64,000 nucleotides of DNA from positions 631,456 through 695,455 of the forward strand of contig CAWBYA010000003.1 in NCBI GenBank assembly GCA_963792895.1, read 5' to 3'. Origin of the DNA: UBA6912 sp963792895. GTDB taxonomy: Bacteria > Actinomycetota > Acidimicrobiia > Spongiisociales > UBA5794. Made by a program: the position numbers and the translations under genes. Of the stretch, positions 28,366 to 37,524 are shown one piece after another. Each line of letters begins with the position of its first letter. Positions within the stretch are counted from its first letter, which is position 1. The notes under the pieces were generated by a model, which saw nothing but the letters and a program-made list of their open reading frames with translations, was not told the origin of the DNA and did not search any database.

Positions 28366-30800
28366 TCACTCGACCAGACGGAGGGTGCCGGGGAGATCCA
28401 TCCGGCGCATGCGACGCACGTTGAAGAGCGGGGCGATCGCAACGGCGCCAACGCCGAGGACGACCACGATGAGGATGGTTGCCGGGTCGAGGACGACTTT
28501 CAGCCCGATATCGGGCAGCGTCGTGGCGAGGAGCTGGGACGTCATCCAGGACAAGATCACCAACCCTCCTGCGACTCCGATGGCGGTGGCGATCACACCG
28601 ATCACCGCGCTCTCGGTCATGGCCATTCGCAACGCAGTCCTGATGCGCACGCCGTACGCGAACATCGTGGCGTGCTCGCGGACCCTGGCATCGAGGCTGA
28701 TGCTCGACGTCAGGAACGCGATCAGCAGGGCGAGGACGAGCACCATCACTGCCACGAGCTGGATGATGCTCGTGAAGACGCCCATCTGCTCCTCGAGCGC
28801 TTGCGTGAGCGACAGCACCGGCTGGACGGTCGCAACCCCCGGCAGCGAGAACAGCTCACGCTGAAGACCGCCCGCGCCGGCGGTCTCGACCGGGTCCACC
28901 TGCACGGTGTTGGCGACGCCGGTCAGCCTCATGAGCGCCGCACCGGCGTCGTCCATGTAGACGAACGTGCGGATCGGGTAGGGGTGCAGGGCGATCACCG
29001 AAAGCTCGGTCTCGGCGAACGCAAAGCTGAGCGGCCCGGTTCGCTGCGGATGGCGCAGCTTCACTGTGTCGCCCACGGCGACGCCGAGGTCGGCTGCCGC
29101 CTCCTGCGCCAGGATCACGCCCGCTTCACCGTCGATGCTCCCGGCCGTGATGGTCGGGCGCCACATCGCTGTATCGAGGTCGAGCACCTCGACGAGCACA
29201 TCGAAGTCGTCGGCTGCCGACGACAGGTGCCCGCCGACACGCAGGGTTGCCTGGGCCTCAGCCACGCTTGCAGCGCTCGCGATCGCTGCGATCTGGGGAG
29301 CGTCCATCGGATAGAACCCGTCGAGGCTCACCACGGCGCGATCGGGCACCGATCCCGCCGCCTCGCTCTCGGCGTCGTCGATCGCGCCGAAGATCGAGTC
29401 CATCAGCCCGAGGAATGCGATGAGCACCATCACGACGAGACCGATGGCCAAGGTGGTGAAACCCGATCGCCACGGCGAGCGCCGCAAATTGTGCAAAGGC
29501 ATCCTGCTGAACGTCGTTCCGTGACGTATGCACCTTGCGCCCGCGGCGGCCGATCGGCACCGCCTTGTGGTAGAGCGGCCGGATCGCATCGACTGGCTTG
29601 ACCCGTACCGCGTCCATGACGGGAATGGCCGTCGCGAGGAATGGCACGAGGAAGCCCGCAAGCGCCACGCCGGCAAAGAGGCGAGTCTCGAATGGTGTCT
29701 CCCAGATGGGGAGCGGCACGAACGACTCCATCAGGCCCTGCATGAGGCCGCCGAGCACCATGCCGACGCCGATCCCGAACACCACGCCGAGTAGTGCGAT
29801 CTGGGCGCTCACGAGCAGTGGCCGGATCGGCGATCCGGCGCGGCCTCACGCCGAGCGCCATCGCAACGCCGATCTCTCGACGCTGCTGCTGGGAAAGCCG
29901 GTGGAGCATGATGTACGCAGCCACCACGGCGCCGCTGAAGAGGAGGAACGCCAGCATGTTGAAGATCTGCTGGTCGTTCTCTACGTCCATGGTCAGCGAT
30001 TGGTAGGCCAGGTTGTCGTCGCGCGTCGACACTTCGGTGCCGACATCGAGCGACGAGAGCGTGGCCTTCAGCTCGGCGACGACGACGTCGCGGTCGGCGC
30101 CGGGCGCGAGCGTGAGCACGGCATCGTTGACGGCGCCGTTGCGGCCGGCAACCTGCTGCGCCGTCTCGAGGGTGGTGAACACGCCCGCAAAGTTCGCCTC
30201 GGACATGAAGATCTCGCCTTCAGGCGCGACGGCGAAGTACTCGGGCGTCGTCGCTTGGCCGACGAACTCCAGCGTCTGACCACCGCTGATCACGATGGTT
30301 CCCGTTTCCGCGAGGTCGTAGAACTCGGAGAAGTTGCGGTCGAGCATGACGGTTGGCTGTCCGGCATCGGCCTCGGTGAGCAGCCGTCCGGTGAAGGCGT
30401 AGTACCCGTTGACGGTAGGCCCGTCCCCGGCGAAATCGGCGCCCGTGATCTCGCCTCGAACGAGGATGGATTCGTCCGTCGTCGACGCATCGACCTGGGT
30501 CGGGATGATGAGCCGTTCCGAGACCGCGGCGACCCACTCCTCGTGATCGATCTGCTCGATCGCTGCTGTCAGCGCACCCTGAGGCAGGTAGCTGCCGGTT
30601 GCGAGCCCCACATTCACGTCGTACATGTTCAGCGACGCGTAGCTGGCGTCGTAGGACATCCGGCGCCAGTTGGCGTTGCTGGTCAAACCGGCGTAGGCGC
30701 CCGTACCGATGGCAATGACGAGAGCGATCGACACCACGTTGACCCAATGGGCGCGCAGGTCACGCCACGACCACTTCAGGATGAGTGAGAGTGATTTCAA
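28366..30800 (-). CDS. FtsX-type ABC transporter permease, two frameshifts
   Basis: The start is TTG 30800 with AGGAG seven bases upstream, 13 bases after the ATPase gene. The N-terminal part (SLILKWSWRDLRAHWVNVVSIALVIAIG, then a periplasmic domain and NMLAFLLFSGAVVAAYIMLHRLSQQQRREIGVAMALG) breaks near 29835. It continues AQIALLGVVFGIGVGMVLGGLMQ...AVRVKPVDAIRPLY, breaks near 29515, and resumes as a second FtsX unit (SPWRSGFTTLAIGLVVMVLIAFLGLMDSI through NVRRMRRMDLPGTLRLVE). The whole is about 810 residues with two FtsX domains. With the LolD/MacB-like ATPase it probably exports a lipophilic or peptide substrate or acts on the envelope. Confidence 0.8.
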
Positions 30801-30813
30801 TGTCGGTCTCCTG

Positions 30814-31512
30814 TCACCAATGCAGCTCGGCAACGTCGGCCTTACCGCCCTGTGGCGGCCCGTCGCCGACGATGCGCCCGCTGCTCAGCTCGACCACCCG
30901 GTCGGCGATGCGAGAGATCTCACGGTTGTGCGTGACGACGATCACCGCCCTGCCATCCGTCGCCTGCCCTTGGAGCAGCTCGAGGATCTGGATGCCCGTC
31001 TCGAAATCGAGCTCACCCGTCGGCTCGTCGCAGAGCAGGATGGGGTTGCTGGTGGCAAGGGCGCGAGCGATGGCCACCCGTTGTTGCTCGCCGCCGGAGA
31101 GCTCGTGCGGGAACCGGGTCAGCATCTCGCCGAGCCCGACCCTGCCAAGGACATCGTCCGCATCGAGTGGCGAGCCCGCCGCGTCTATGCCGAACTGCAC
31201 GTTCTCTTGTGCCGTGAGCGCAGGGAACAGGTTGAAGGCTTGGAACACGAAGCTCACCGACGTCCTTCGGAAGTCGAACAGCTCGCGTCGTGACGCAGCG
31301 GAGATGTCGACGCCGTTGACGCGGACCGTGCCGCTGCTGGCGGTGTCGAGGGCCCCGATGATGTTGAGCAGCGTCGTCTTGCCGCTGCCCGAAGGGCCCA
31401 GCACGACGACGAACTCGCCCGGTGCGATGAAGAGCTCCACGTCGCCGAGCGCAGTGACGGTCACCGGCCCGGTGCCGTAGCGCTTCGTGACGTCCTTGAG
31501 CTCGACGATCAT
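30814..31512 (-). CDS. ABC transporter ATPase, LolD/MacB type
   Basis: 232 residues starting at ATG 31512 with GAGGAGGTG eight bases upstream. Walker A is LGPSGSGKTTLLNIIG, the Q-loop FVFQAFNLFPALTAQENV, the signature LSGGEQQRVAIARAL, Walker B ILLCDEPTGELD and the switch His in VVTHNREIS. The sequence type pairs with FtsX/MacB permeases, and one follows directly. The regulator gene ends seven bases upstream, so the three genes form one operon. Confidence 0.93.
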   Translation of the reverse strand: MIVELKDVTKRYGTGPVTVTALGDVELFIAPGEFVVVLGPSGSGKTTLLNIIGALDTASSGTVRVNGVDISAASRRELFDFRRTSVSFVFQAFNLFPALTAQENVQFGIDAAGSPLDADDVLGRVGLGEMLTRFPHELSGGEQQRVAIARALATSNPILLCDEPTGELDFETGIQILELLQGQATDGRAVIVVTHNREISRIADRVVELSSGRIVGDGPPQGGKADVAELHW

Positions 31513-31519
31513 GATGTCG

Positions 31520-32011
31520 TCACCTCCTCGTGCCGACTGCTCCCGCCCCCCGCTGTTGCGCGACGAATCGCTCGTGGAGCTTGGGGAGCTCGTGTGAGTA
31601 CCAGTGGTAGATCTCGTGGATCTCGTCGAGCCGCTCTCGCGCGTGCTCGCGGTCGCCGAACTGCTCAAGGGCATCAGTGATGAGGAGTTCGACCGCCGTG
31701 AGCCGCTCGAGCCGCCCTTTCAGCAGCTCGGCCACCGCGCCCCTTCGGGGAGCGAAGTAGTCGCGCCGCTCGCCGATGAGGCGGACGCGATCGACGAGGC
31801 GCAGCCCGAGAAGGAAACGGGTAGCGGCGCTGATCGATCCGGCGCTGACGCCGAGTCCCTCGGCGAGGTCGGCGGCCGAAACGTGAGGAGCGTCGGCGAT
31901 GAGCATGTACGCCCACACCCGACCCGCCATACGTGGGATGCCCCCGCTCTCGAAGAACCGGCCCATCTCCTCGACGAACGAGAGCTCGAGGGTTCGGTCT
32001 TCCGGAGCCAT
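31520..32011 (-). CDS. GbsR/MarR-family transcriptional regulator
   Basis: 163 residues of winged-helix type: FVEEMGRFFESGGIPRMAGRVWAYMLIADAPHVSAADLAEGLGVSAGSISAATRFLLGLRLVDRV, then a dimerising helical C-terminus (IHEIYHWYSHELPKLHERF). SGGIPRMAGRVWAYML is characteristic of GbsR-like regulators. It is the first gene of an ABC-export operon, and an inverted repeat just upstream is its likely operator. Confidence 0.85.
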   Translation of the reverse strand: MAPEDRTLELSFVEEMGRFFESGGIPRMAGRVWAYMLIADAPHVSAADLAEGLGVSAGSISAATRFLLGLRLVDRVRLIGERRDYFAPRRGAVAELLKGRLERLTAVELLITDALEQFGDREHARERLDEIHEIYHWYSHELPKLHERFVAQQRGAGAVGTRR

Positions 32012-32035
32012 GGTTTGCCGCCTCGAGTGGGAGAA

Positions 32036-32064
32036 GTTTCAGAACTTTCAATATCATCTGAAAC
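32036..32064 (-). promoter_or_regulatory. Inverted repeat upstream of the GbsR-type regulator
   Basis: GTTTCAGA at 32036-32043 and TCTGAAAC at 32057-32064 are perfect 8-base arms separated by 13 AT-rich bases, 25 bases upstream of the regulator start. Size and symmetry suit binding of a dimeric MarR/GbsR protein, so autorepression of the regulator-ABC operon is likely. Confidence 0.55.
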
Positions 32065-32134
32065 CATCGAAGCTGGGAGTAGGGCCGGAGGTCCCCGGTC
32101 GGGCACTCCTGGTCCCGTTTGCGCGGCTCGGCCG

Positions 32135-34252
32135 CTACGGGCTGGTCCGGTTCAACGTTCGGTCCGAGCCCCGCCCGGTGACGAGATAGACCACGATGTC
32201 GTTGGCGCCGTCGACGAGCGAGTCCGGCGGGATGATCGCCGCAAAGCGCACCACTCCGTCATCCTCGTGGTAGGACCGCGTGACCGCGGCGATACGCCCA
32301 TTCACGCCGACGGCGAGGACGACGTCGTCCACGAGGTTGTCGGCGGCCCGGATCGTTCCGAGTACCTGCGCCGGCAGGAACCCGCCGTCGAGGTCTACGG
32401 AGGCGAAGGTCGGTTCGTCACGGATCGTGGCGGCGATGCCGGTGAATGGCCCGATGGCGGCGCCGGCGGTCGAGATGCCGAGGAGATCGCTCTGGCCCGG
32501 TGGCGTCAGGCCGTACCACCCACCCGTGCCGAAGTGATCGATCTTGCGGGCGGCAATTGCCCTGGCCTCGGCCCCGCTCGCGTCGAATGTGAGCGTGCCC
32601 TCATCACCGGTGATCCGGCTCTCGATGCGCTCTGGGCGGTTGGACGCGAAGAGCGAGACGCCGCCGGTCGACCACGGCATGTCGATCTCGAGGACGTCGG
32701 CAATCGTCGGCAGCACGTCGACCGTCTCTGCCCGATAGTCGTCCGGCGCGTCGGACCCAGGGTCGTTGGGGCGCTTGATGAAGAGCGGGATGGCGGCGAT
32801 GTCCCCCAGGGTCTCCGGTGTCGCCATGCGGCGATGGGGGATGTTCGGCCGCACGGTGACGCCGTGGTCGGCGAGCACCACGACCATTGCGTCGTCGTAG
32901 AGCCCTGCGGATTCCAGCCGGTCGATCAACTCGCCGATGATCGTGTCCACGTACTGCACCTGGAGGAGGTGCTGTTGGTAGGCCTGATCGACGAGCCACT
33001 CGTCGCCGGTCCACCCCCTCGGCACGCTCCCGGGAAGCGGCGAGAGCGTCGGGTAGGTCTGCCCGGAGGGGAGGTAGCTCCAAGGGATGTGGGGGAGCAG
33101 CGCGTGAAGGAAGTAGAGCTGTGGCTCGGTGGTGGTCGGCGCTATCGAGTCGAGGAAGCGGGCGACGGGGAGACGGCGGTCGGCATCCACCTCATCGAGG
33201 AACAAGGCGATCATGTCGAAGTCCGCGGTCTCGGCGCTGCTCTCGTCGACGCCGAAGTTGGACCACGACTGATCGATCGGGGGGAGGTCGGCGGCGAGGT
33301 CGTTCGGGAGGAAGAGGTGCCCGGCGACGATGCGCAGGTCCTCGTACATCGCCTGCCACCGCTGACCGCTCGGGAGCGATGGCCGGCTCGAGTTCTCGCA
33401 TGCGTACTCCGGGCAGAGCGAGGTGACCGCTTCCTGGGCGTGGATGTCGTATTGGTCGGCCAGCAGCGTGAAGAGGTTGGCCGGGTACTCGTTTGCCGTC
33501 GGGAGCTTCCCGCCGGACGGGTTGTTGCCGGTGAGGATGGCGGGAAGCGAGTTCTCGGTCTGCTGCTGGACGGTCGCTGCGTTGCGGAACCACGTGCCGT
33601 CTTCGGCGAGGCGGGCGAAGTTCGGGTACACGTCCGACTGCAGGTTGCCGTCGCCGTCCATCAGCGAGGCGACGGGAAACTCGTCGAACACGACCACCAC
33701 CACCGGGGCAGGGCTACCGATGGGCACGACGGCGGGTTGGGCGATCGCCGATGCGCTGAAGATGAGCGGCGACACCGACGAGGCGAAGAGGAACATCCCA
33801 AAGACCACGAGCGGTGCGATCGAAGCGAACCGCATCAGTGATCGAACCGGCTCGAACCGCCAGAACGCCGTGGCCACGCCTGCGCCCCCGATCAAGCCAA
33901 GCGTGATTTCGATGGGTCCGGGAAGGTTGGCGAGGGGAGTCCGCTCGATGATGGCGAGAACGAGGAGCCCGGCAAACGCGGTGAGGGCGGCGAAGAGCAC
34001 GGCGCGGCCCGTCGGTGGGTGGAGTCGTGCGATCACCAGGATGCCGCCACCGATGGCGAGCGGGACGACGACCGCAACGAGAAGTCCGACGAGCGCGATG
34101 TCGAGCGGCGGGGCGGCTCGGGCGAGGAAGAACTCGGCGTTGCGACCGAGGAGGTCGAGCAGCGGCTGGGCGATGGCGAGTGCGAAGAGGGCAACGCACG
34201 ATGCGAAGATGTCGAAGGGGCGAATGTCGCCCCACCCGGCCCGATCCGTCAT
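32135..34252 (-). CDS. Membrane-anchored sulfatase-fold protein (alkaline phosphatase superfamily)
   Basis: 705 residues. About five or six hydrophobic segments fill residues 15-180 (IFASCVALFALAIAQPLLDLL, IALVGLLVAVVVPLAIGGGILVIA, IAPLVVFGMFLFASSVSPLI). A sulfatase-type catalytic domain faces outward. VVVVVFDEFPVASLMDGDG would give the first metal acids, LPAILTGNNPSGG the nucleophile region (a Thr or Ser, no Cys-x-Pro-x-Arg), and MVVVLADHGVTVR the distal Asp-His. The absence of the sulfatase Cys motif points to a phosphotransferase or phosphodiesterase on envelope glycans, as in LtaS or EptA-like enzymes. ATG 34252 lies 11 bases after the methyltransferase stop; GTG 34261 is possible. It ends an operon of three. 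Confidence 0.75.
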   Translation of the reverse strand: MTDRAGWGDIRPFDIFASCVALFALAIAQPLLDLLGRNAEFFLARAAPPLDIALVGLLVAVVVPLAIGGGILVIARLHPPTGRAVLFAALTAFAGLLVLAIIERTPLANLPGPIEITLGLIGGAGVATAFWRFEPVRSLMRFASIAPLVVFGMFLFASSVSPLIFSASAIAQPAVVPIGSPAPVVVVVFDEFPVASLMDGDGNLQSDVYPNFARLAEDGTWFRNAATVQQQTENSLPAILTGNNPSGGKLPTANEYPANLFTLLADQYDIHAQEAVTSLCPEYACENSSRPSLPSGQRWQAMYEDLRIVAGHLFLPNDLAADLPPIDQSWSNFGVDESSAETADFDMIALFLDEVDADRRLPVARFLDSIAPTTTEPQLYFLHALLPHIPWSYLPSGQTYPTLSPLPGSVPRGWTGDEWLVDQAYQQHLLQVQYVDTIIGELIDRLESAGLYDDAMVVVLADHGVTVRPNIPHRRMATPETLGDIAAIPLFIKRPNDPGSDAPDDYRAETVDVLPTIADVLEIDMPWSTGGVSLFASNRPERIESRITGDEGTLTFDASGAEARAIAARKIDHFGTGGWYGLTPPGQSDLLGISTAGAAIGPFTGIAATIRDEPTFASVDLDGGFLPAQVLGTIRAADNLVDDVVLAVGVNGRIAAVTRSYHEDDGVVRFAAIIPPDSLVDGANDIVVYLVTGRGSDRTLNRTSP

Positions 34253-34263
34253 TCCGGTCACCG

Positions 34264-35706
34264 TCAACCCGCGGGGCGAATTGCGAACATCCGCCGACTC
34301 CCGCCGGGCAGGCTCTCTTCGCCATCTATGACGAAACGCTCGGCCAGGTAGCTGCGCAGCGACGCTTCGTTGTAGTCCCTGTGGATCTCGTGCGGGCGCT
34401 TGTTGGCAGCGAGGCGGCGGACCATCGGATCCTCCGGCGGCACGAACTCCAAGATCACCCTGGCGTCGAGGTCGGCGAGCCAGTCGATCACGGCGCGCAG
34501 CGGGACGTTGCGTGCGATCACCATGTGATGGATCACGGCCAGGCAGAGCACGAGATCTGGCGCCGCTCGCTCGACCAGCGGGGGGCGCTCTGCGCCGCGC
34601 CAACCGATACCTGGAGACGGGTCGGTGATGTCCTGCACCAGGGGCAGCACATTGGTGATGGGGGAGGCCGCCAGGGAGTCGTACAGCCCGTCGAGCACCG
34701 CCTCGTCTGCGTCGAGCGCCAGGACGTAGTCGGCGTGCCTCGCCACGAGCTTCGCAAAGTGGCCGTCGTTTGCGCCCACGTCCCATGCCATGCGAGAGGG
34801 GTGTGCCGTGGCATGTGTGGTCACGAAGGCTGCCTTCGCATCGCGCTGCACCGCCACGTGGTCGCAGCTCGATGCGTACCGATTCCAGCCAGCGGTGTCG
34901 GTCCCGCGGGTGAGGCTCTCGACGACACGTCGCAGACCGCGCACGTTCGCTTGGATCAGCTCCTTGCGGAAACCCGCAGCCTTGAGCTCGGAGCGCACGT
35001 CGCGCTGCTTGTCGCGATAGCGTCGCTCGGCGCGTGCGGGAAGCGCAACGTGGAGCAAGCCGCCCTTGCGGAGGAGATCGCGGGTTCCCATCATGCGCCG
35101 CAGCTGGTCGGCGGTCAGGCCGTCGGGCTGCCCCCGCAGCCACGTCTGGAACGGGACCCCGACGCGGGCCGTGAGGAGGAGCGGATATAGGAACTGGCGC
35201 AGGAACTGCCGGTAGCCCACCCAGACGTCGCCTTTCTCCAGGTGCTCGAACGACCCGATGTCGATGAAGACGGGCCGAGTGCCGCGCCACTGGATGTTGA
35301 AGGGTGTTGCGTCCTTGAGGATCATGTCCTCGTCGATGGCGGCCATGAGGAGGTCGAGCTGGAGCATTGCTGCGTCGCGCAGCATCGAGAACGTCCACTC
35401 ATAGGGATACGAGACGACGGGGATGCGCTGGTGGCGGAGCGCCCCCGCCCAATCTCCGGCGAAGCCTGACGCCATCTCGTGCGCCGCCTCGGTCTCGACG
35501 ATTGCGCCTGCTGCCATCTCTTGCGGCAAGAACCGGGTTGCCGCGAGCTCATCCCAATCGGCACGAGCCCGCTCGTCGAGCAGCCGGTACACCTCACGCC
35601 CTCGGTATGCGACCCGGCTTGCCGGATCCCGATAAGAGCCCGGGTCGAGGTGCCGGCGCTCGGCCGCACTGGGCGCGCCCGAGCGCGGCGGAGAATCGTC
35701 GGTCAT
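34264..35706 (-). CDS. SAM-dependent methyltransferase with extra N-terminal domain (NoeA-like)
   Basis: 480 residues from ATG 35706; the longer frame to 35925 overlaps the neighbour. The C-terminal half is a class I methyltransferase: MAWDVGANDGHFAKLVARHADYVLALDADE is motif I, and DLVLCLAVIHHMVIARNVPL the post-motif region. The N-terminal half has VSYPYEWTFSMLRDAAMLQLDLLMAAIDEDMILKDATPFNIQWRGTRPVFIDIGSFE, which recalls kinase-like folds (a DATPFNIQW loop and a following Asp-Ile-Gly), as in NoeA-type proteins. It may modify a glycan. It lies between a tiny membrane protein and the sulfatase-fold gene, 11-16 bases apart. Confidence 0.75.
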   Translation of the reverse strand: MTDDSPPRSGAPSAAERRHLDPGSYRDPASRVAYRGREVYRLLDERARADWDELAATRFLPQEMAAGAIVETEAAHEMASGFAGDWAGALRHQRIPVVSYPYEWTFSMLRDAAMLQLDLLMAAIDEDMILKDATPFNIQWRGTRPVFIDIGSFEHLEKGDVWVGYRQFLRQFLYPLLLTARVGVPFQTWLRGQPDGLTADQLRRMMGTRDLLRKGGLLHVALPARAERRYRDKQRDVRSELKAAGFRKELIQANVRGLRRVVESLTRGTDTAGWNRYASSCDHVAVQRDAKAAFVTTHATAHPSRMAWDVGANDGHFAKLVARHADYVLALDADEAVLDGLYDSLAASPITNVLPLVQDITDPSPGIGWRGAERPPLVERAAPDLVLCLAVIHHMVIARNVPLRAVIDWLADLDARVILEFVPPEDPMVRRLAANKRPHEIHRDYNEASLRSYLAERFVIDGEESLPGGSRRMFAIRPAG

Positions 35707-35722
35707 GGCGCGAGCGCGGCGA

Positions 35723-35935
35723 TCAGTCGGAGGAGCCGGTGGCGATGGGCTCTTCGGCGTCCTCCGCGGGCAGGGCCAGATCAGCGGGGCCCGAGCCCTC
35801 GGGCTCTGCACCGCCGCGTTTGAAGAGGCGGCGACCTGTGGTCTTGAAGAGCACAGCGACACCGGCGGCGCCACCGAGCACGGCCTGCACGATGAGCGTG
35901 CCGGTCCCCGGGTCGAGATAGCCAAAAACGGTCAT
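35723..35935 (-). CDS. Very small membrane protein with YLDPGTG motif
   Basis: 70 residues from ATG 35935 with TGGAG seven bases upstream; a start at 35998 adds 21 atypical residues. It begins MTVFGYLDPGTGTLIVQAVLG, then one helix (LIVQAVLGGAAGVAVLF) and KTTGRRLFKRGG, followed by an acidic tail. From memory, small proteins opening (F)GYLDPGTGS recur next to glycan methyltransferases and sulfatase-fold membrane enzymes, as here. Function unknown; perhaps an assembly or anchoring subunit. Confidence 0.7.
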   Translation of the reverse strand: MTVFGYLDPGTGTLIVQAVLGGAAGVAVLFKTTGRRLFKRGGAEPEGSGPADLALPAEDAEEPIATGSSD

Positions 35936-36073
35936 TTGCGGCTCCAGGAGTTCGAATGGGAGATACGAGGCGACGCCAAACGTCGGCATCGTGAACAATC
36001 ATTGTAGGGGCCGCATGAGTTTGAGATGACCACATGGTGCACGCATCGTGTCCGGGATGCGACACAGCCTGGG

Positions 36074-36852
36074 TCAGAAGAGCACGCGCGTGTCGAGCAG
36101 CGGATGAGGTGCAGGGCCGCGACCGGACAAGATCCAGCACAGCTCGAGGGCATCGAGCTCGAGAGTTGGGCCGCCTTCGCCTGCCGCATAGCGCCCGCCT
36201 GCCGTCCCCGTCAGCACCAGCTCGAACGCCTCGCCGTGTCGGGTTGCCCACTCTGCGACGACGTCAGCGACGAGGCGACCCTCCGTCGCTGCTTCGACGT
36301 GGATGCCGCGCCGTGTCGCGCGGCGATGTCGAGGCGGTGCAGGAAGACGTCCCTGGTGAGGATGACCGTGAGCAGGTGGCCGAGTCGCAACGACGGTGGC
36401 ATGCCGACGGCGGTCGATCCTCCTGGTGCCATGGGGAGGCGCAACCCATGGAGCAGCCGTGGGCGAGCCATCCGCTTGTCGACGGCTCGAGGAGCGATCG
36501 CCCGCAGGGCCGTCAGGAGCTCAGCAGGAGACAGGCCGGCATGGTCGGCAACCTGCAGCGCATTCATCGCGTCCATGTCGTTGCCTTCGTGCTCGCCCTT
36601 GTGGCGCCGCCCGTACACGGACTGCCGCATCGTCTCGCGCATCGAGGCGTGCCCCTTTGCGGCACCGACGAGGTGGCGAACGATGTCGGCGACGGTCCAC
36701 GGCGCACACACAGTCGATGCGTCCCAATCGGAGGGCGCGATGCTCTCGAGTTCGACGAGGATTCGCTCGTACATTGCATGTGCCAACCGCGTTGCCTCGT
36801 GCCCGGGCACGATACGGGCGATCTCGGCGACTGCTGTGAAGGTGTCGTTCAT
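36074..36852 (-). CDS. TIGR03083-type maleylpyruvate-isomerase-fold protein, one frameshift
   Basis: Starts at ATG 36852 overlapping the TetR stop (ATGA). The N-terminal DinB-like helical bundle has ELESIAPSDWDASTVCAPWTVADIVRHLVGAAKGH, with the WTVADIVRHLVG stretch typical of this mycothiol-associated family. The first frame runs to about 36290. After correction it continues GRLVADVVAEWATRHGEAFELVLTGTAGGRY and ends LELDALELCWILSGRG...LLDTRVLF at 36074, the normal C-terminus. About 259 residues. Probably a metal- or thiol-dependent enzyme controlled by the adjacent TetR. Confidence 0.8.
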
Positions 36853-37445
36853 GGTGCATCTCCTCTCGTTTGGTCGAGGTGATCGACCAGCATCTCCATT
36901 GCATTGCGGGCGAGCTTGCGCCACCGATGCCCGGTGGGTTGATTCGCCATCTGTTGTGCGGCAAGGCCTGCGGTGAGCGCGACATAGAGGTCGACCCCAT
37001 CGCGTCCCTCGATGCCGACCGACGCAAGCGTCGCTTCCATCGACCCGTAGCTCGCCATCGAAACGGCGTAGGCCTCGGGGCTGGGCTCCCAACCGGGTAC
37101 TGCGCGCGTGAACATGAGCTGATAGCGGGCGGGTGACGCTTGGCAGAACGCGATGAAGCGCTCCGCTGCCTCGGCAAGCGCTTCGACCCGTTCGAGGCCG
37201 GCAACCCGGCGGACGATCTCGTCGTTGAACCGGGTGAGCGCTTCGTATCCTTCGGCGAACATCGCGTCGTAGATGGCGTCCTTGCTTGCGAAGTACGTGT
37301 ACAGCGACGGTGCACGCATCCCGACTGCCGCGGCGACCTCTCGCAGCGAGATCGCAGCGATGCCCTTCTCCTCGGCCTGCGTCCATGCCGCATCGAGGAT
37401 CTCGCTGCGGGTCGCCTCGTGGCGTCGTGACCGTGCGGTTGTCAT
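36849..37445 (-). CDS. TetR-family transcriptional regulator
   Basis: 198 residues from ATG 37445. The helix-turn-helix is in RSEILDAAWTQAEEKGIAAISLREVAAAVGMRAPSLYTYFASKDAIYDAMF. The rest is helical ligand-binding domain (SPARYQLMFTRAVPGW, YVALTAGLAAQQMANQPTGHRWRKL). It is first in an operon with the maleylpyruvate-isomerase-fold gene. A long palindrome sits ten bases upstream of its start, so it should repress its own operon. The longer frame to 37484 would run through that palindrome and is rejected. Confidence 0.92.
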   Translation of the reverse strand: MTTARSRRHEATRSEILDAAWTQAEEKGIAAISLREVAAAVGMRAPSLYTYFASKDAIYDAMFAEGYEALTRFNDEIVRRVAGLERVEALAEAAERFIAFCQASPARYQLMFTRAVPGWEPSPEAYAVSMASYGSMEATLASVGIEGRDGVDLYVALTAGLAAQQMANQPTGHRWRKLARNAMEMLVDHLDQTRGDAP

Positions 37446-37454
37446 GAGCGATAT

Positions 37455-37488
37455 CCTAACACTGTTCGGAATTCCGAACAACATTAGG
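37455..37488. promoter_or_regulatory. TetR operator: 34-base palindrome
   Basis: The core TGTTCGGAATTCCGAACA (37463-37480) is a perfect 18-base palindrome. The symmetric outer arms CCTAA (37455-37459) and TTAGG (37484-37488) extend it around the same centre. It lies immediately upstream of the tetR start. This is the strongest operator-like site in the window. Confidence 0.8.
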
Positions 37489-37524
37489 TATGCAGGGGAT
37501 CCGCCTGTTCCCCTTCGGCGGGCC

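Noticed and set aside
27610..29601. Plus-strand open frame of 663 codons opposite the caspase-like gene and permease
   Set aside because: Spans two real minus-strand genes and reads as Arg/Gly/His-rich noise.
31604..33841. Plus-strand open frame of 745 codons across the regulator and sulfatase-fold genes
   Set aside because: It crosses two well-supported minus-strand genes and has no family feature.
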